Below are positions 58,801 through 64,000 of a stretch of 64,000 bases of DNA, piece by piece. The first letter of the stretch is position 1. Every line of letters starts with the position of its first letter. Position numbers and translations under genes: made by a program. This stretch comes from Aspidiotus rigidus (lineage: Eukaryota > Arthropoda > Insecta > Hemiptera > Diaspididae): NCBI GenBank assembly GCA_035079385.1, contig JAVHKY010000013.1, positions 18,164,001 through 18,228,000 of the forward strand, read 5' to 3'. The notes under the pieces were generated by a model that saw nothing but the letters and a program-made list of their open reading frames with translations, was not told where the DNA came from and did not search any database.

Positions 58801-58847
58801 ACCAGATCTCAAAGGCGTCATCAGTCCGGAACTGTTATCTTCATCGA
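16822..58847 (+). CDS. MED13: Mediator subunit 13 (skuld), exons 1 and 2, continues beyond window
   Basis: MED13 links the CDK8 kinase module to core Mediator and represses or tunes RNA polymerase II transcription. Exon 1 (16822-16890) encodes MTHPNHETNGASLEDCHTNF plus YAL and ends at GTAAGT in phase 0. Exon 2 (58517-58847) follows TTTTTTCAG and continues TDLCGIKWRKLVWGE, then DPVLASYARCLSNDILCVWR, a Pro-rich linker and KELWIFWYGEEPDLKGVISP. It ends phase 1 at GTAAGT. Together they give 133 residues of the conserved MED13 N-terminal domain. Remaining exons lie right of the window. The two introns (41,626 bp and at least 5.1 kb) contain the transposable elements listed below. Fusion of exons 1 and 2 is supported by the family sequence GASLEDCH...LTDLCGIKW; an additional small exon between them is unlikely but not excluded. 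Confidence 0.95.
16891..20110 (+). other. Start of MED13 intron 1, low-repeat sequence
   Basis: No host gene or clear mobile element is visible. The part at about 18.6-19.4 kb is richer in CG dinucleotides than its surroundings and has no repeats, as might fit an intronic enhancer or alternative promoter; this is inference only. Confidence 0.4.
20120..20735 (+). repeat. Degenerate tandem repeat, about 155-bp period, four copies
   Basis: The motif TTACGATTGTCGAA recurs at about 20171, 20326, 20482 and 20631. Each copy is followed by a GTGGATTTTGGTC-like stretch, TCTGGAAATCATGAGCAG-like words and a CTTTCTG-AAAA-CAGGA motif. Copies have diverged by substitutions and small indels, so the array is not recent. 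No coding potential. Confidence 0.85.
20736..27038 (+). other. MED13 intron 1, no gene recognised
   Basis: This stretch includes a (TC)n microsatellite at 20830-20853, a run of about 17 G near 21610, and weakly repetitive sequence around 26.5-26.8 kb (recurring AAGGGATTTAGAAAA-like words). The small ORFs show no recognisable domain. Confidence 0.5.
27039..27338. mobile_element. Palindromic foldback element (MITE-like, about 300 bp)
   Basis: Outer arms AATGCTGCTTGCTAAAGTTC (27041) and the reverse complement of the segment ending GCAGCATT (about 27336) pair over about 45 nt. Inner segments pair too: TGTAAATAAG near 27162 with CTTATTTACA near 27218. Almost the whole element can fold into one hairpin. 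A poly(T) run of about 20 sits inside the left arm. No target duplication is apparent. Confidence 0.75.
27800..28173 (-). pseudogene. Jockey-type LINE reverse transcriptase C-terminal fragment
   Basis: Read on the minus strand with one or two stops, the translation gives RANSSLSLPDKTLL, then SNIQTIQRFEDIIFRKITGA and PWNMTDLALETVHQIV. This is the usual Jockey-clade order: KLSL-NK-LLYK, a LWG-AS-SNI-like segment, IQRFQ...ITGAPW. An in-frame stop after TLL and another between the blocks show it is dead. It lies antisense to MED13 and continues upstream into the tandem units at 28.5-30.5 kb, after interruption by a MITE. Confidence 0.75.
28177..28527. mobile_element. MITE (351 bp) with TAT duplication, inserted in unit 1 of the triplication
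   Basis: Terminal inverted repeats: left GGGGCTTCCATAAATTACG, right (reversed) GGGGGCGTCTATAAATTACG, both continuing TGAGGC. The element is flanked by TAT (28174-28176 and 28528-28530). The paralogous unit at 29423-29440 reads GGCGCGGATCATCCAATGC, the empty site, against GGCGCGGAT-TAT at the left junction. A 3-bp duplication would suit a PIF/Harbinger-type MITE, but the superfamily is inference. A G run of about 15 lies inside. Confidence 0.8.
28853..29171. mobile_element. hAT-like MITE, copy in unit 1
   Basis: The element begins CAGGGTGTCTACC and ends GGTAGACACCCTC, near-perfect terminal inverted repeats. The flanks AAGAACAG and AAGATCCA resemble a decayed 8-bp duplication. The interior has an AT-rich CCAATAAACCCTATAAAAGC region and no coding capacity. 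Confidence 0.7.
29742..30069. mobile_element. hAT-like MITE, copy in unit 2
   Basis: This is the paralogue of the unit 1 insert at the same relative position, with ends CAGGGTATCTACC and GGTAGTCACCCTC. Because both copies sit at the same site, the insertion preceded duplication of the host segment. It carries a short extra piece near 29970-30000 that is absent from unit 1. Confidence 0.7.
30782..30796. repeat. Putative target-site duplication, 3' side of Penelope-like element 1
   Basis: The 15-mer TTGAGCAAAGAAGAC (minus strand) recurs exactly at 33183-33197, flanking the element on both sides. Confidence 0.7.
30797..33182 (-). mobile_element. Penelope-like retroelement, copy 1 (apparently 5'-truncated insertion)
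   Basis: The interval lies exactly between two 15-bp direct repeats, carries one long ORF with reverse transcriptase and GIY-YIG endonuclease, and ends in a 3' region shared with the copy at 62 kb. That 3' region has two hairpins: GGTT-AAAC-AACC around 30873-30884, and TACTCC-GACGT-GGAGTA around 30811-30827. Copy 2 keeps both stems with different loop bases. The left-end reading frame begins without an ATG just inside the repeat, as expected of 5' truncation. The element lies in MED13 intron 1, antisense to the gene. Confidence 0.9.
30938..33154 (-). CDS. Penelope-like reverse transcriptase with C-terminal GIY-YIG endonuclease
   Basis: This 738-residue open frame has no internal stop. Positions count from 33154, where the codon is TTG, so the true start is missing. 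Penelope-type motifs appear in order: LIVTKADKGNAVVVM (171-185), [10 protein letters not shown] (247-256), the first catalytic Asp in CSFDVVGLFPNIP (Asp320), IPIGSPLGS (382-390) and the catalytic YVDD (421-424). The GIY-YIG nuclease follows: GVYKLECEDCGGFYIGETSR (623-642) with downstream RVAEHL. By family knowledge the protein nicks target DNA and copies its own RNA there. The full set of visible catalytic residues suggests recent activity, but the N-terminus is truncated. The open frame extends about 14 codons upstream of 33154 to a stop inside the flanking repeat. The alternative, a frameshift joining an upstream open stretch, is weaker. Confidence 0.93.
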   Translation of the reverse strand: MRRWYGKFNITTRLNLMVHSRLSGMLLPLELDYFMRDVNEKCRKFEAKLKERKNKKLSSLMTVNEEVVEEGVSDGVVVHKFHPPLINNSQVVFNSDETSLLEKGLKFSMPPLKNDETLANVVADLAVKIGPGFNTQKVCAELVRNNPLPRMSNKLGGVIQGLRRKMKEGDLIVTKADKGNAVVVMERSAYSSKVHEVLQQCGAKESEDFRFPKHVKEVRCVINRSEAVIKTPALKKALLVSNPTPPLLYGLPKVHKNNTPMRPVVSFVSSPTYLLAKFLDRWFKNRIDFESPHSVLNSASLTDVLKDVSLPPGTTICSFDVVGLFPNIPKAATIQRMGELLVKANIPHNELHEFFDLLNTCWSPNYCKFEGKFFEFPDEVGIPIGSPLGSLISEIFMSKFELDLFSSNQVLLNHIHYWHRYVDDVLCTWTGHPDLLGEFLRYLNSWYPSIKFTLEIGVFSINFLDLSISIIDGIHKFGIYRKDTTTDVLVHGGSFGPVAHKMAAFHSLVHRLTRIPLSQSAFKKELITIKHLARVNGVNVDVDVMVRRKVTRGLLDSTTSLPRDTIRDRRLRWISLPFLGKFSQQLVRALRPFGFRPAFYNPTTVKRLFVRLKDPIPVDERSGVYKLECEDCGGFYIGETSRQMKVRVAEHLKSWKKGHLGESAFADHLINSGHSFREGSGKLLHKENSYRKRIALENIEIIRHLNTDGITVLNSYIPEDGLIELVYDSHRDFSFGRS
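33183..33197. repeat. Putative target-site duplication, 5' side of Penelope-like element 1
   Basis: Second copy of the 15-mer described for 30782-30796, with no mismatch. An in-frame TGA within it closes the element's reading frame upstream. Confidence 0.7.
33198..35540 (+). other. MED13 intron 1, no gene recognised
   Basis: Mostly unique-looking sequence with homopolymer T runs (about 33750 and 34860). The first 100 bp read as a helical open frame on the minus strand (ELIVDEAIQLRMQLELRL); this is either chance or part of an older Penelope-like sequence. Confidence 0.4.
35543..35662. mobile_element. Small MITE-like element (about 120 bp)
   Basis: Ends GGATTCACACTG and CAGTGTAAATCC are inverted repeats with one mismatch, and the next few bases also pair. 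No clear target duplication was found. Family unknown. Confidence 0.5.
35950..38290 (+). repeat. Tandem array of about 570-bp units (four copies)
   Basis: GATGATCCACGACCTTTCGG occurs at 36065, 36630, 37210 and 37779 (spacings 565, 580, 569). Each unit has a pyrimidine-rich half, several TCAAGTAA words, then GTTCTCTAACGGAGTTGAAC, ACCTGTTTTTTGGGGTACGT, a TGACGTCA octamer, CTATATATGATAGGAAGG and a C homopolymer ahead of AATAAAACA. ORFs of 80-140 codons recur in each copy but are side effects of near-identity; unit lengths are not multiples of three. Confidence 0.9.
38086..38800. mobile_element. Terminal-inverted-repeat element with about 100-bp arms
   Basis: The left arm reads GGTTCTCTAACGGAGTTGAA, GAGGGGTGGC, AACCTGTTTTTGGGG and GATCTGAAAAATG. 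The reverse complement of the right arm (38697-38800) reads GTTCTTTAACAAAGTTAAAT, GAGGGGTGGC, AACCTGTTTTATGG and GATCTGGAAAATG. The arms share order and spacing, giving a 0.7-kb element whose left half is also the last unit of the 570-bp array. The array may therefore have grown from one end of such an element (inference). Confidence 0.65.
38475..38716. promoter_or_regulatory. Cluster of six TGACGTCA (CRE/ATF-type) octamers
   Basis: Exact TGACGTCA at 38475, 38512, 38588, 38625, 38641 and 38709, several within the longer word GTGACGTCACAATCTGATG. The octamer is the consensus CREB/ATF site; regulatory use here is inference. It lies inside the inverted-repeat element. Confidence 0.55.
38880..39870 (+). 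repeat. Old tandem repeat of about 122-bp period
   Basis: A GGTGATTTTCRTGGACGGTCGTCTTAGTC-like block (shown as a consensus in parts: GGTGATTTT, GACGGTCGTC, TTAGTC) recurs near 38921, 39175, 39292, 39415, 39536, 39660 and 39790. Spacings are about 117-130 bp (254 for one double step). The same block occurs once in each 570-bp unit, so the younger array embeds a piece of this older one. Confidence 0.7.
39871..41555 (+). other. MED13 intron 1, no gene recognised
   Basis: I see no coding or transposon signal beyond one TGACGTCA at 41209. Confidence 0.4.
41560..42000 (-). pseudogene. Degraded Penelope-like reverse transcriptase, distinct family
   Basis: The minus-strand frame gives YCRFNKKFYSQDDELAIGSL then QSPMLAEVFINDMENKFGK, matching the Penelope pattern F-NKFY-Q-xGxAMGSPxSPxLAEIFM-E. 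After a frame change it continues WARYVDDGTNG, the catalytic YVDD block. AMGSP has decayed to AIGSL and the frame is broken, so it is dead. It is clearly different from the copies at 31 and 62 kb. Confidence 0.75.
42396..42703. repeat. Direct repeat plus four TGACGTCA octamers
   Basis: GTAAAGACATCAACCAG occurs near 42400 and 42570, each followed by an AAACCTCTT word. TGACGTCATCA follows at 42604, 42635, 42661 and 42696. The block abuts the 3' end of the LINE fragment that starts at 42735. Confidence 0.65.
42735..44030 (-). pseudogene. R1-type LINE fragment, copy A (5'-truncated)
   Basis: The reverse transcriptase C-terminal part reads MKYLGIWFDSTLSFRHHFL, RLMRNLGGPREARRRIMM, SILLYDAPV, then across a stop/frame break IPYRRREMVKIQRRAALR, SAYRTVSTEALCVLARSPPI and LLAKERAVVFEAKKR. 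It ends in the zinc-knuckle start CSHCNQGRDDGPQHTLF. A TAG (43317-43315) falls just before the last zinc ligand, while the frame beyond continues CEAWRRERDEL. The 3' untranslated part reaches 42735. The order of blocks is that of R1-clade elements. It is antisense to MED13 and non-functional. Confidence 0.85.
44035..47395 (+). other. MED13 intron 1, no gene recognised
   Basis: TGACGTCA occurs at 44073, 44109 and 45028; A-rich low-complexity sequence lies at 45630-45675. The part at about 45.7-45.95 kb is rich in CG and alternating ACAC/CGCG words. No domain was found in the short ORFs. Confidence 0.4.
47400..47920 (+). pseudogene. LINE reverse transcriptase C-terminal fragment, sense orientation
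   Basis: The translation RVEYLGSWINEDEAPDEEIQ NRI-like block (about 47430-47520) is the YLGS-I--D--xxEEI-RI signature of non-LTR reverse transcriptases. A second frame continues EQTASISNG/FQMGCYRRMLKIFLSEKVRH and KERELLVTVKRQKLK. At least one frameshift near 47630-47700 and missing parts make it a pseudogene. The clade (RTE-like or CR1-like) is not determined. It is the only retroelement in the window lying sense to MED13. Confidence 0.7.
48220..48600. repeat. Diverged members of the 45-bp repeat with TGACGTCA
   Basis: Words such as GAAAAATGTCGACTCT, GAGCTATATATGATAGGA and GGGGGACTT recur in irregular spacing, with TGACGTCA at 48234 and 48373. These match the minisatellite at 49.5-50.8 kb in reverse orientation, suggesting an older copy. 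Confidence 0.65.
49513..50810. repeat. 45-bp minisatellite in alternating orientation
   Basis: The unit is CTCGAGAGTCGAAATTTTTC followed by CAAGTCCCCCTCCTATCATATATGG in two pieces, period 45 (for example 49515 and 49560). Orientation is forward at 49515-49827, inverted at 49920-50165 and forward at 50262-50800. Because 45 is divisible by three, the array generates ORFs with a 15-residue period (KISTLELYMIEGGLR); these are not taken as genes. Confidence 0.92.
49832..50871. mobile_element. TTAA-flanked foldback element with minisatellite arms (1,040 bp)
   Basis: The left end CAGGGAACCTGTTTTATGG (49832) and the right end CCATAAAACAGGTTCCCTG (50853-50871) are perfect inverted repeats. They extend inward through GGGGCTATTTGAGAAATCTG, GCCGTCCGCCGTCCAGCG, then 45-bp units. 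TTAA precedes (49828-49831) and follows (50872-50875). A central hairpin GGCTTCCTT/AAGGAAGCC (50171, 50247) encloses a third TIR copy at 50210-50226. TTAA duplication is the hallmark of piggyBac-type transposition; the class is inferred. There is no transposase, so it is non-autonomous. Arms made of tandem repeats recall Drosophila foldback elements. Confidence 0.8.
50876..54036 (+). other. MED13 intron 1, no gene recognised
   Basis: Unique-looking sequence; TGACGTCA at 51062. The 52.4-53.4 kb part is rich in CG and in (AAC)n and CGG-like triplets and free of repeats. This makes it a candidate regulatory island by composition only; its ORFs look like translated low complexity. Confidence 0.4.
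54045..54683. mobile_element. hAT-like MITE (639 bp) with 8-bp duplication and internal GGAGGC hairpins
   Basis: Ends CAAGCGTGTTGGAGG and CCTCCAACACCCTTG are inverted repeats (one mismatch in 15). The identical 8-mer AAAATTAT flanks both sides (54037-54044 and 54684-54691). An 8-bp duplication is typical of hAT elements. The interior repeats GGAGGC/GCCTCC many times, for example TTGGAGGCGCCTCCAAGG near 54121, giving numerous small palindromes. No coding capacity. Confidence 0.85.
54790..56150 (-). pseudogene. R1-type LINE fragment, copy B
   Basis: Same element and same 3' limit as copy A (first shared bases ATCGCTTGTGTGTCGCATGTG-like, in the 3' UTR). It reads RPPTFRLQGVEIETKKQMKY LGIWFDST, then a deletion that fuses ACGC to GGGCCGGGTAG and puts a stop in frame. 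It continues GYLSRLMRNLGGPREARRR, LLYGAPVWADCMKIPYRRR and ends CSHCNQGRDDGPQHTLF with TAG at 55429-55427, as in copy A. Further small deletions (loss of SAY near RCRTVS) show independent decay. Confidence 0.85.
56160..58516 (+). other. End of MED13 intron 1
   Basis: No gene or clear repeat; one TGACGTCA at 56266. The intron ends with a T-rich tract and CAG before 58517. Confidence 0.5.
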
Positions 58848-61800
58848 GTAAGTTTGATGACATCATTTATTTGTTGTGGCCACCTGTTCGAATTTCCTCT
58901 CATCTTGAGTGCAGAGTAGCCAGAAAAGGCGGGGTTGTACCCGCGATCTCTGCTGCTTCCAATGGTTTCCCATGAAGTAGACGATTCTTTTGCAAACGAC
59001 TTTAATATGCGTAGAGCATTTCAACGAGTCCTTCTTAGTAAATCTTACCATCTTCTAGTCGTCACTCTTGTACCGACATTTTCCTTAATCTACTGATGGC
59101 TTCACACCCTGATCCCGCTCGCGTTTGTGAGTTTGCAGTTCTTCCTCTATGAGTATCTTAGCAAAGCCTTCCTACAGCAGCTTGTACTTTCTGGAAACTC
59201 TCAAATCAAGTTGAAGTTATTGGGGAGGTTGGGGTTTCATGACATTGTATCCCGTGTTTGTTCTCACGCCCTCTTCACCTTCATGGTCAGCTATCTTACT
59301 CCTTTGCTTTGAATCAATTTTGGTGTGTTGTTCATCTCTGTATTGAGTGGCAGCGACTATTTGTAAGGGGGGTTAGAAATGCTTCGTTCCTTTTGGCTGA
59401 GTCTTCAGTTCAACTCCTCTTTTAAACCCTACCCCATTTACTGGATTTACGTCTAGTAGTCTGGGTAGAAATTGAGAGTGCTGACTATTGAACCAAATTT
59501 AATTATCACTTCAGCTAGCCTCACCATTGATTGGTATTTACTGAGAAGGGTTCTTGAGCTTACAAGTTTAATGGAACGCCGCCCACGTCACCAGAGAGAC
59601 AGAATTAATCTTGGGAAAAGTTTATTCCTGGTCTCCGCTCACTTATTCATCTATCAGTCTGTTACCCTGATTTCCCATCATACGCACTTTGCAGCCAATA
59701 GTCGGAAATTCCGATATGTGGGCCCATCAAAATTCCATTATTGAAATCTCGTAGAACTGAATAGGTCAGGGAATGCTATTGAATGTGTTCGTCTTCGTAA
59801 GTCGAATAGAAATCGAAAGGGAGTTTCTTTCTATTGCAGTAAGTACTGTTGTTCTCTTCGAGGGTGGGAAATTGTTATCGTTTCCTCACACGTGAAGAAC
59901 TACTGCATGTTCGACGCACGTCTTATGCTGCAACGAGTACCGAACGCGAAGAGTAAACGTGTATGCGTGTACGGGTACAGATACGATACGTGCCGGCACA
60001 GCGCAACGCACGATTCGTCTCCGTCACACTTTTTCCGATTTCCGATATTCCTCTTTTGTTGACGGCGACGGAGACGACGTTCCAACGTTGTGGGTTCTTT
60101 CGGCATCTTCTTAGAGCGCATAAGCTAATATTTTTTCGCCTATCGGCTCTTTGTTATTCTTATTCTCGTATTTGGAAATACACGCGCGCGCGCCGTTCTC
60201 GTTTCACGCGGTGCAGTGCTCCCGCGTAGCGCGACTTTATAATGTACTTTCGTACTCTTGTATTATAATGTTGCCGATTCGAGTCGCTTCGAGTATTTTC
60301 TTCTCTCGTCGAAGCATTGGCATTGCGAACGCGAAGGTAGAAGAGGTGGTAGCGGCGTCAACGTCAGCCGCGATGATAACGACCGCTACGTCGACGGCCA
60401 GCTGCGTGTAGGAGCAACGGCAATTCGCAGTAGATTTTCCTCTCGGGAGAGGAAAAAAAAAAATACCTGCATCGGTTGGTAGCCAGCGATTGTGCCGACT
60501 AGTCTACGTACACAATGAGTGGAAGCACCTATAGTGTACAGAGAGACGCATGTTTTGGGTCGTATAACTAGTATCTGACGTAATACAGGTTTTACGTACG
60601 CAATGTGTTCGGGAAAATGGCGTTACGGGGGAAAGAAATAGGTGGCACAGTAGTACATACGACGATCGTCTACTATGACGTCACGGTAGGGAGTACGAGT
60701 GCGGTGACGTAGACTGTGTCGCCGATCGTCGAACGTTATGTATACGTAGGTACTTGTACAGATGGCAGGAAGGAGAGCCTTGTGTTTTGTCGTACTGGCA
60801 TAACTACGAACTACTGTGTGTTCTTAATCCTCTCTGTAATATAGATACGTGGAGTGAGAGGAGAAAAATTCTGTAAAAAAAAAAAATTAAAAAAAAACTT
60901 ATTGGTCGATGTTGTACACTAGTACGTATCCGTTTGCACGAACGATTTTCTCCACATTTGTCGACGTTGCCACATCTGGGCGATCCGGTTTTCCTCTCGC
61001 ACACAATGCAATATTATATATCGTTGTCGTGTACGTACCGGGTATTTATTTACTGTTTTGGATTGTTGTACGGCGACTACAATAATAATGAAGATATAAT
61101 ACTTCTAACTCGTTCTAACGAAGATCGTCGCTTGCGATCGCGAGCTATTTTGTCGGTTGTTTGTAGATGTTTCAATCGAGTTTGCTTCTTGAAGAGAGAC
61201 GATTCGGGTTTTTCTTTTTTTTTTCGGAGAGCAGCCCTCAAAAATTTCACAGGGTGCTTAGCTCATTCAAGTCACCGGAAGTCATATTTTTCTCATTATA
61301 GGTCATCTAAAATTAAAATTGTTGGTGAAGCGACCCTTGGTAATGAAACTGAAGGTTGACCTCGAGTACTTCTTGAGAAAGATCCAGTGACGTCTTCGTA
61401 ATTGATGTGACAGGTGTAGTCTCGTCGAGCTGGTATAAACTAATACAGGCCTCCTCTTGGAATACGTCTACAGCATAAGGGAAGCTTGGACTTTGTATAA
61501 GCCTAGTACATAATATACTGCATGAAGCAGAGAGGGTGGGAACTACGCCTATAGCATAAGGAAGACTTGGACCTAGTATAAGCCTAGTATGAAGCAGAAA
61601 AGGTGGGAACTCGGAAAATTACGAATCAAGTCTCGGATGCCAGTCGAAAATATTTCAAGCCCATCAAGGGGGGAGGGAGAGGTGAGAACTCGGGAAATTT
61701 CGAATTAAGGGGTAAGCTTCAGCAAAGACATGTGTAACATGTCAAAAATTTCGACCCTCGAGACATATGCATGAACAGTAGATCAGATTAAGATGTTCGG

Positions 61801-62030
61801 GCTGTATATAAAAGGAGAGGGACGAAAAAAACAGCTTCGATTATAAAGCTATATATTAACCAGAAGGAGGGTCAAAATAGTTCTGATTCTTCTGTCGTTG
61901 ATCGCCGGGTGTTTCTGTTTTTGTAGAGTTCCTTTCACTTATTGCTGATTCCAGCGTTTCTTAGTGTGCTATGCAGCAGGTCCTCACATGCTTTGCCTCG
62001 ACATTCTTCCAATGCATTCAACCCTAATAA
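58848..62030 (+). other. MED13 intron 2, left part
   Basis: No host gene seen. The part at about 59.9-60.75 kb is CG-rich and repeat-poor with TGACGTCA at 60676. A tandem duplication lies at about 61464-61620: TATAAGCCTAGTA and ATGAAGCAGA-A-GGTGGGAACT occur twice, the first copy with a 12-bp insert. Confidence 0.45.
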
Positions 62031-64000
62031 ACGCGAAAAAGACGAATACTCCGAATGGAGAGTAACCTGGCAAACTGCAGAAAATAAAAAACGACGAGCG
62101 CTTTCGGTTAATAAACCATCTTCAAGCCTGAAATGAAAGCAACTGACGAACGGAGGAGAAGAACAATGTATTAAGATTGGCTAAACGAGAAATCACGGTG
62201 TGAATCATAGACCAGATCGATCAGGCCATCTTCCGGAATGAACGAGTTGAGTACAATGATACCGTCAGTGTTGCGATGACGCATTATCTCTATAATATAC
62301 TCGAGGGCGATGAGCTTTCGGTACGAATTCTCCTTATGGAGGAGCTTTTCGGGTCCCTCACGGAAGCTGTGGCCACTGTTTATCAAATGATCAGCAAAAG
62401 CTGACTCCCCTAAGCGTCCCTTCCCCCAAGACTTCAGGTGCTCAGCTACTCTAACTTTCATTTGGCGGCTGGTCTCACCAATATAAAAGCCTCCACAATC
62501 CCCACATTCCAACTTATAAACACCACTCCTCTCATCGACAGGTATGGGCTCCTTCAGTCTCACAAACAACCCCTTAACTGTTGTAGGGTTGTAGAACGCG
62601 GGTCTGAAGCCAAACGGGCGGAGGGCCCGACCCAATTGGAGGGAGAACTTCCCCAGAAACGGGAGACTGATCCAACGCAACCGGGGGATCATGTCTCGGG
62701 GAAGAGAGGTAATGGAGTCAAGAATGCTCCTTGTAACTTTCCTCCAAACCATCACGTCAACGTCGACATTGACCCCATTCACTCTAGCCAGGTGTTCTAT
62801 TGTGAAAGCAGACTGACTCAACGGAATACGAGTCAGTCTGTGAACTAGGCTATGAAATGCAGCCATCTTGTGAGCAACAGGACCGAACGAACCACCGTGA
62901 ACTAAAACATCGGTCATAGTATCTTTCCAGTAAATTCCAAACTCATGGATACCGTCTACAATAGAGATCGATAAATCCAAAAAGTTGATGGAAAATACCC
63001 CTATTTCCAACGTAAATTTGATGGAAGGGTACCAGGAATTGAGATACCTCAGAAACTCACCAAGGAGATCTGGGTGACCAGTCCAGGTACAGAGAACGTC
63101 ATCAACGTACCTGTGCCAATAGTGAATATGATTAGGTAACACCTGGTTCGAGGAAAAAAGGTCAAGTTCAAACTTAGACATGAAAACTTCGGATATGAGA
63201 GAGCCTTAAGGTGATCCAATAGGGCTCCCTACCTCATCAGGGAACTCGAAAAATTTCCCTTCAAATTTACAGTAGTTAGGGGACCACCAAGTATTCAGAA
63301 GATCGAAAAATTCCTGAAGCTCATTGTGAGGAATGTTGGCTCTGACGAGTAGCTCACCCATCCGCTGGATAGTAGCAGCCTTGGGAATATTCGGGAACAA
63401 ACGAGCAGCTGGTCGTTCCCGGGGGAAGACTTACACCCATCAGGACATCAGTTAAAGAGGCCGAATTCAAAACCAGATGAGGAGATTCAAAATCAATGCG
63501 ATTTTTGAATCATCGGTCAAGGAATTTGGCAAGGAGGTAAGTGGGGGAGGAGACGAAAGAAACCACGGGTCGCATCGGGGTATTGTTCTTATGCACTTTA
63601 GGCAGCCCGTAGAGGAGGGGGGGGTGTGGGGTTAGGAACAAAGAGGGCTTTTTTCAGAGCAGGAGTCTTGATAATATAGCCTCACTCCTGTTGATGATAC
63701 TCCTAACTTCTTTGACGTGCTTCGGGAAGCTGAAATCCTTACTCTCTTTAGCACCACACTGCTGGAGGACCTCGTGGACCTTGGAAGAATAGGCGGATTT
63801 CTCCATCACCACAACAGCATTTCCCTTGTCCGCCTTAGTGACGATTAAATCTCCCTCTTTAATCTTCCTCTTTAAACTTTGAATCACTCCTTCCAATTTA
63901 TTACTCATGCAGGGGAGAGGGTTATTGCGGACTATCTTGGCACAAACTTTCTGGGTATTAAAACCAGGGCCAATCTTAACAGCAAGATCCGCAACAACAT
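62031..64000 (-). pseudogene. Penelope-like retroelement, copy 2 (inactivated, continues beyond window)
   Basis: It matches copy 1 closely from the 3' hairpin region through the GIY-YIG domain (GVYKLECGDCGGFYIGETSR) and the RT with YVDD, up to the window edge. Damage is clear: TAA at 63208-63206 inside the GSP(L)GS motif; a 14-bp deletion at about 63399-63402 between AAAC repeats, which removes the first catalytic Asp of SFDVVGLFP; and a frame break near 63650. A segment after SQSAF is also 5 codons shorter than in copy 1. It lies in MED13 intron 2, antisense to the gene. The 5' end lies outside the window. Confidence 0.92.

Overview
This window is nuclear DNA of an invertebrate, almost certainly an arthropod and probably an insect. 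The support is GT-AG introns of mostly 70-80 bp, insect-like protein sequences (for example the MED13 N-terminus), and Penelope-like, R1-type and Jockey-type retroelements. I cannot name the species.

Left part (1-16.9 kb), gene dense. A partial SNRNP70 (U1-70K) gene runs leftward off the window from 596. Head to head with it, hobbit/BLTP2 (bridge-like lipid transfer protein, about 2254 aa) runs rightward over 1290-13460. I rebuilt it as 38 exons whose reading phases all agree. After a convergent gap comes the nuclear gene for mitochondrial ribosomal protein mL50 (MRPL50; four exons, minus strand, 15244-16614). MRPL50 shares a bidirectional promoter of about 0.2 kb with MED13 (skuld), whose start codon is at 16822.

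Right part (16.9-64 kb), TE-laden introns. MED13 exon 1 (16822-16890) and exon 2 (58517-58847) are separated by a 41.6-kb intron; intron 2 runs off the window. I see no other host gene there. These introns hold a nearly full-length Penelope-like element (PLE) with an open reverse transcriptase plus GIY-YIG ORF, flanked by a 15-bp repeat that looks like a target-site duplication; a second, inactivated PLE copy of the same family; a relic of a different PLE; two R1-type LINE fragments sharing one premature stop; a Jockey-type LINE piece inside a 0.9-kb triplication; and a further LINE fragment. Non-autonomous elements include a 1,040-bp foldback flanked by TTAA whose arms are 45-bp minisatellite, a 639-bp hAT-like element with an 8-bp duplication, and a MITE whose empty site survives in a paralogous repeat. 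There are also 570-bp, 155-bp and about 122-bp tandem arrays. Many of these intronic repeats carry the palindrome TGACGTCA (CRE/ATF consensus), far more often than chance.

Nothing shows a new multi-gene pathway. The four host genes are conserved housekeeping or regulatory genes (splicing, lipid transfer, mitochondrial translation, Mediator kinase module). The less ordinary material is the structured, nested repeat landscape of the MED13 introns.
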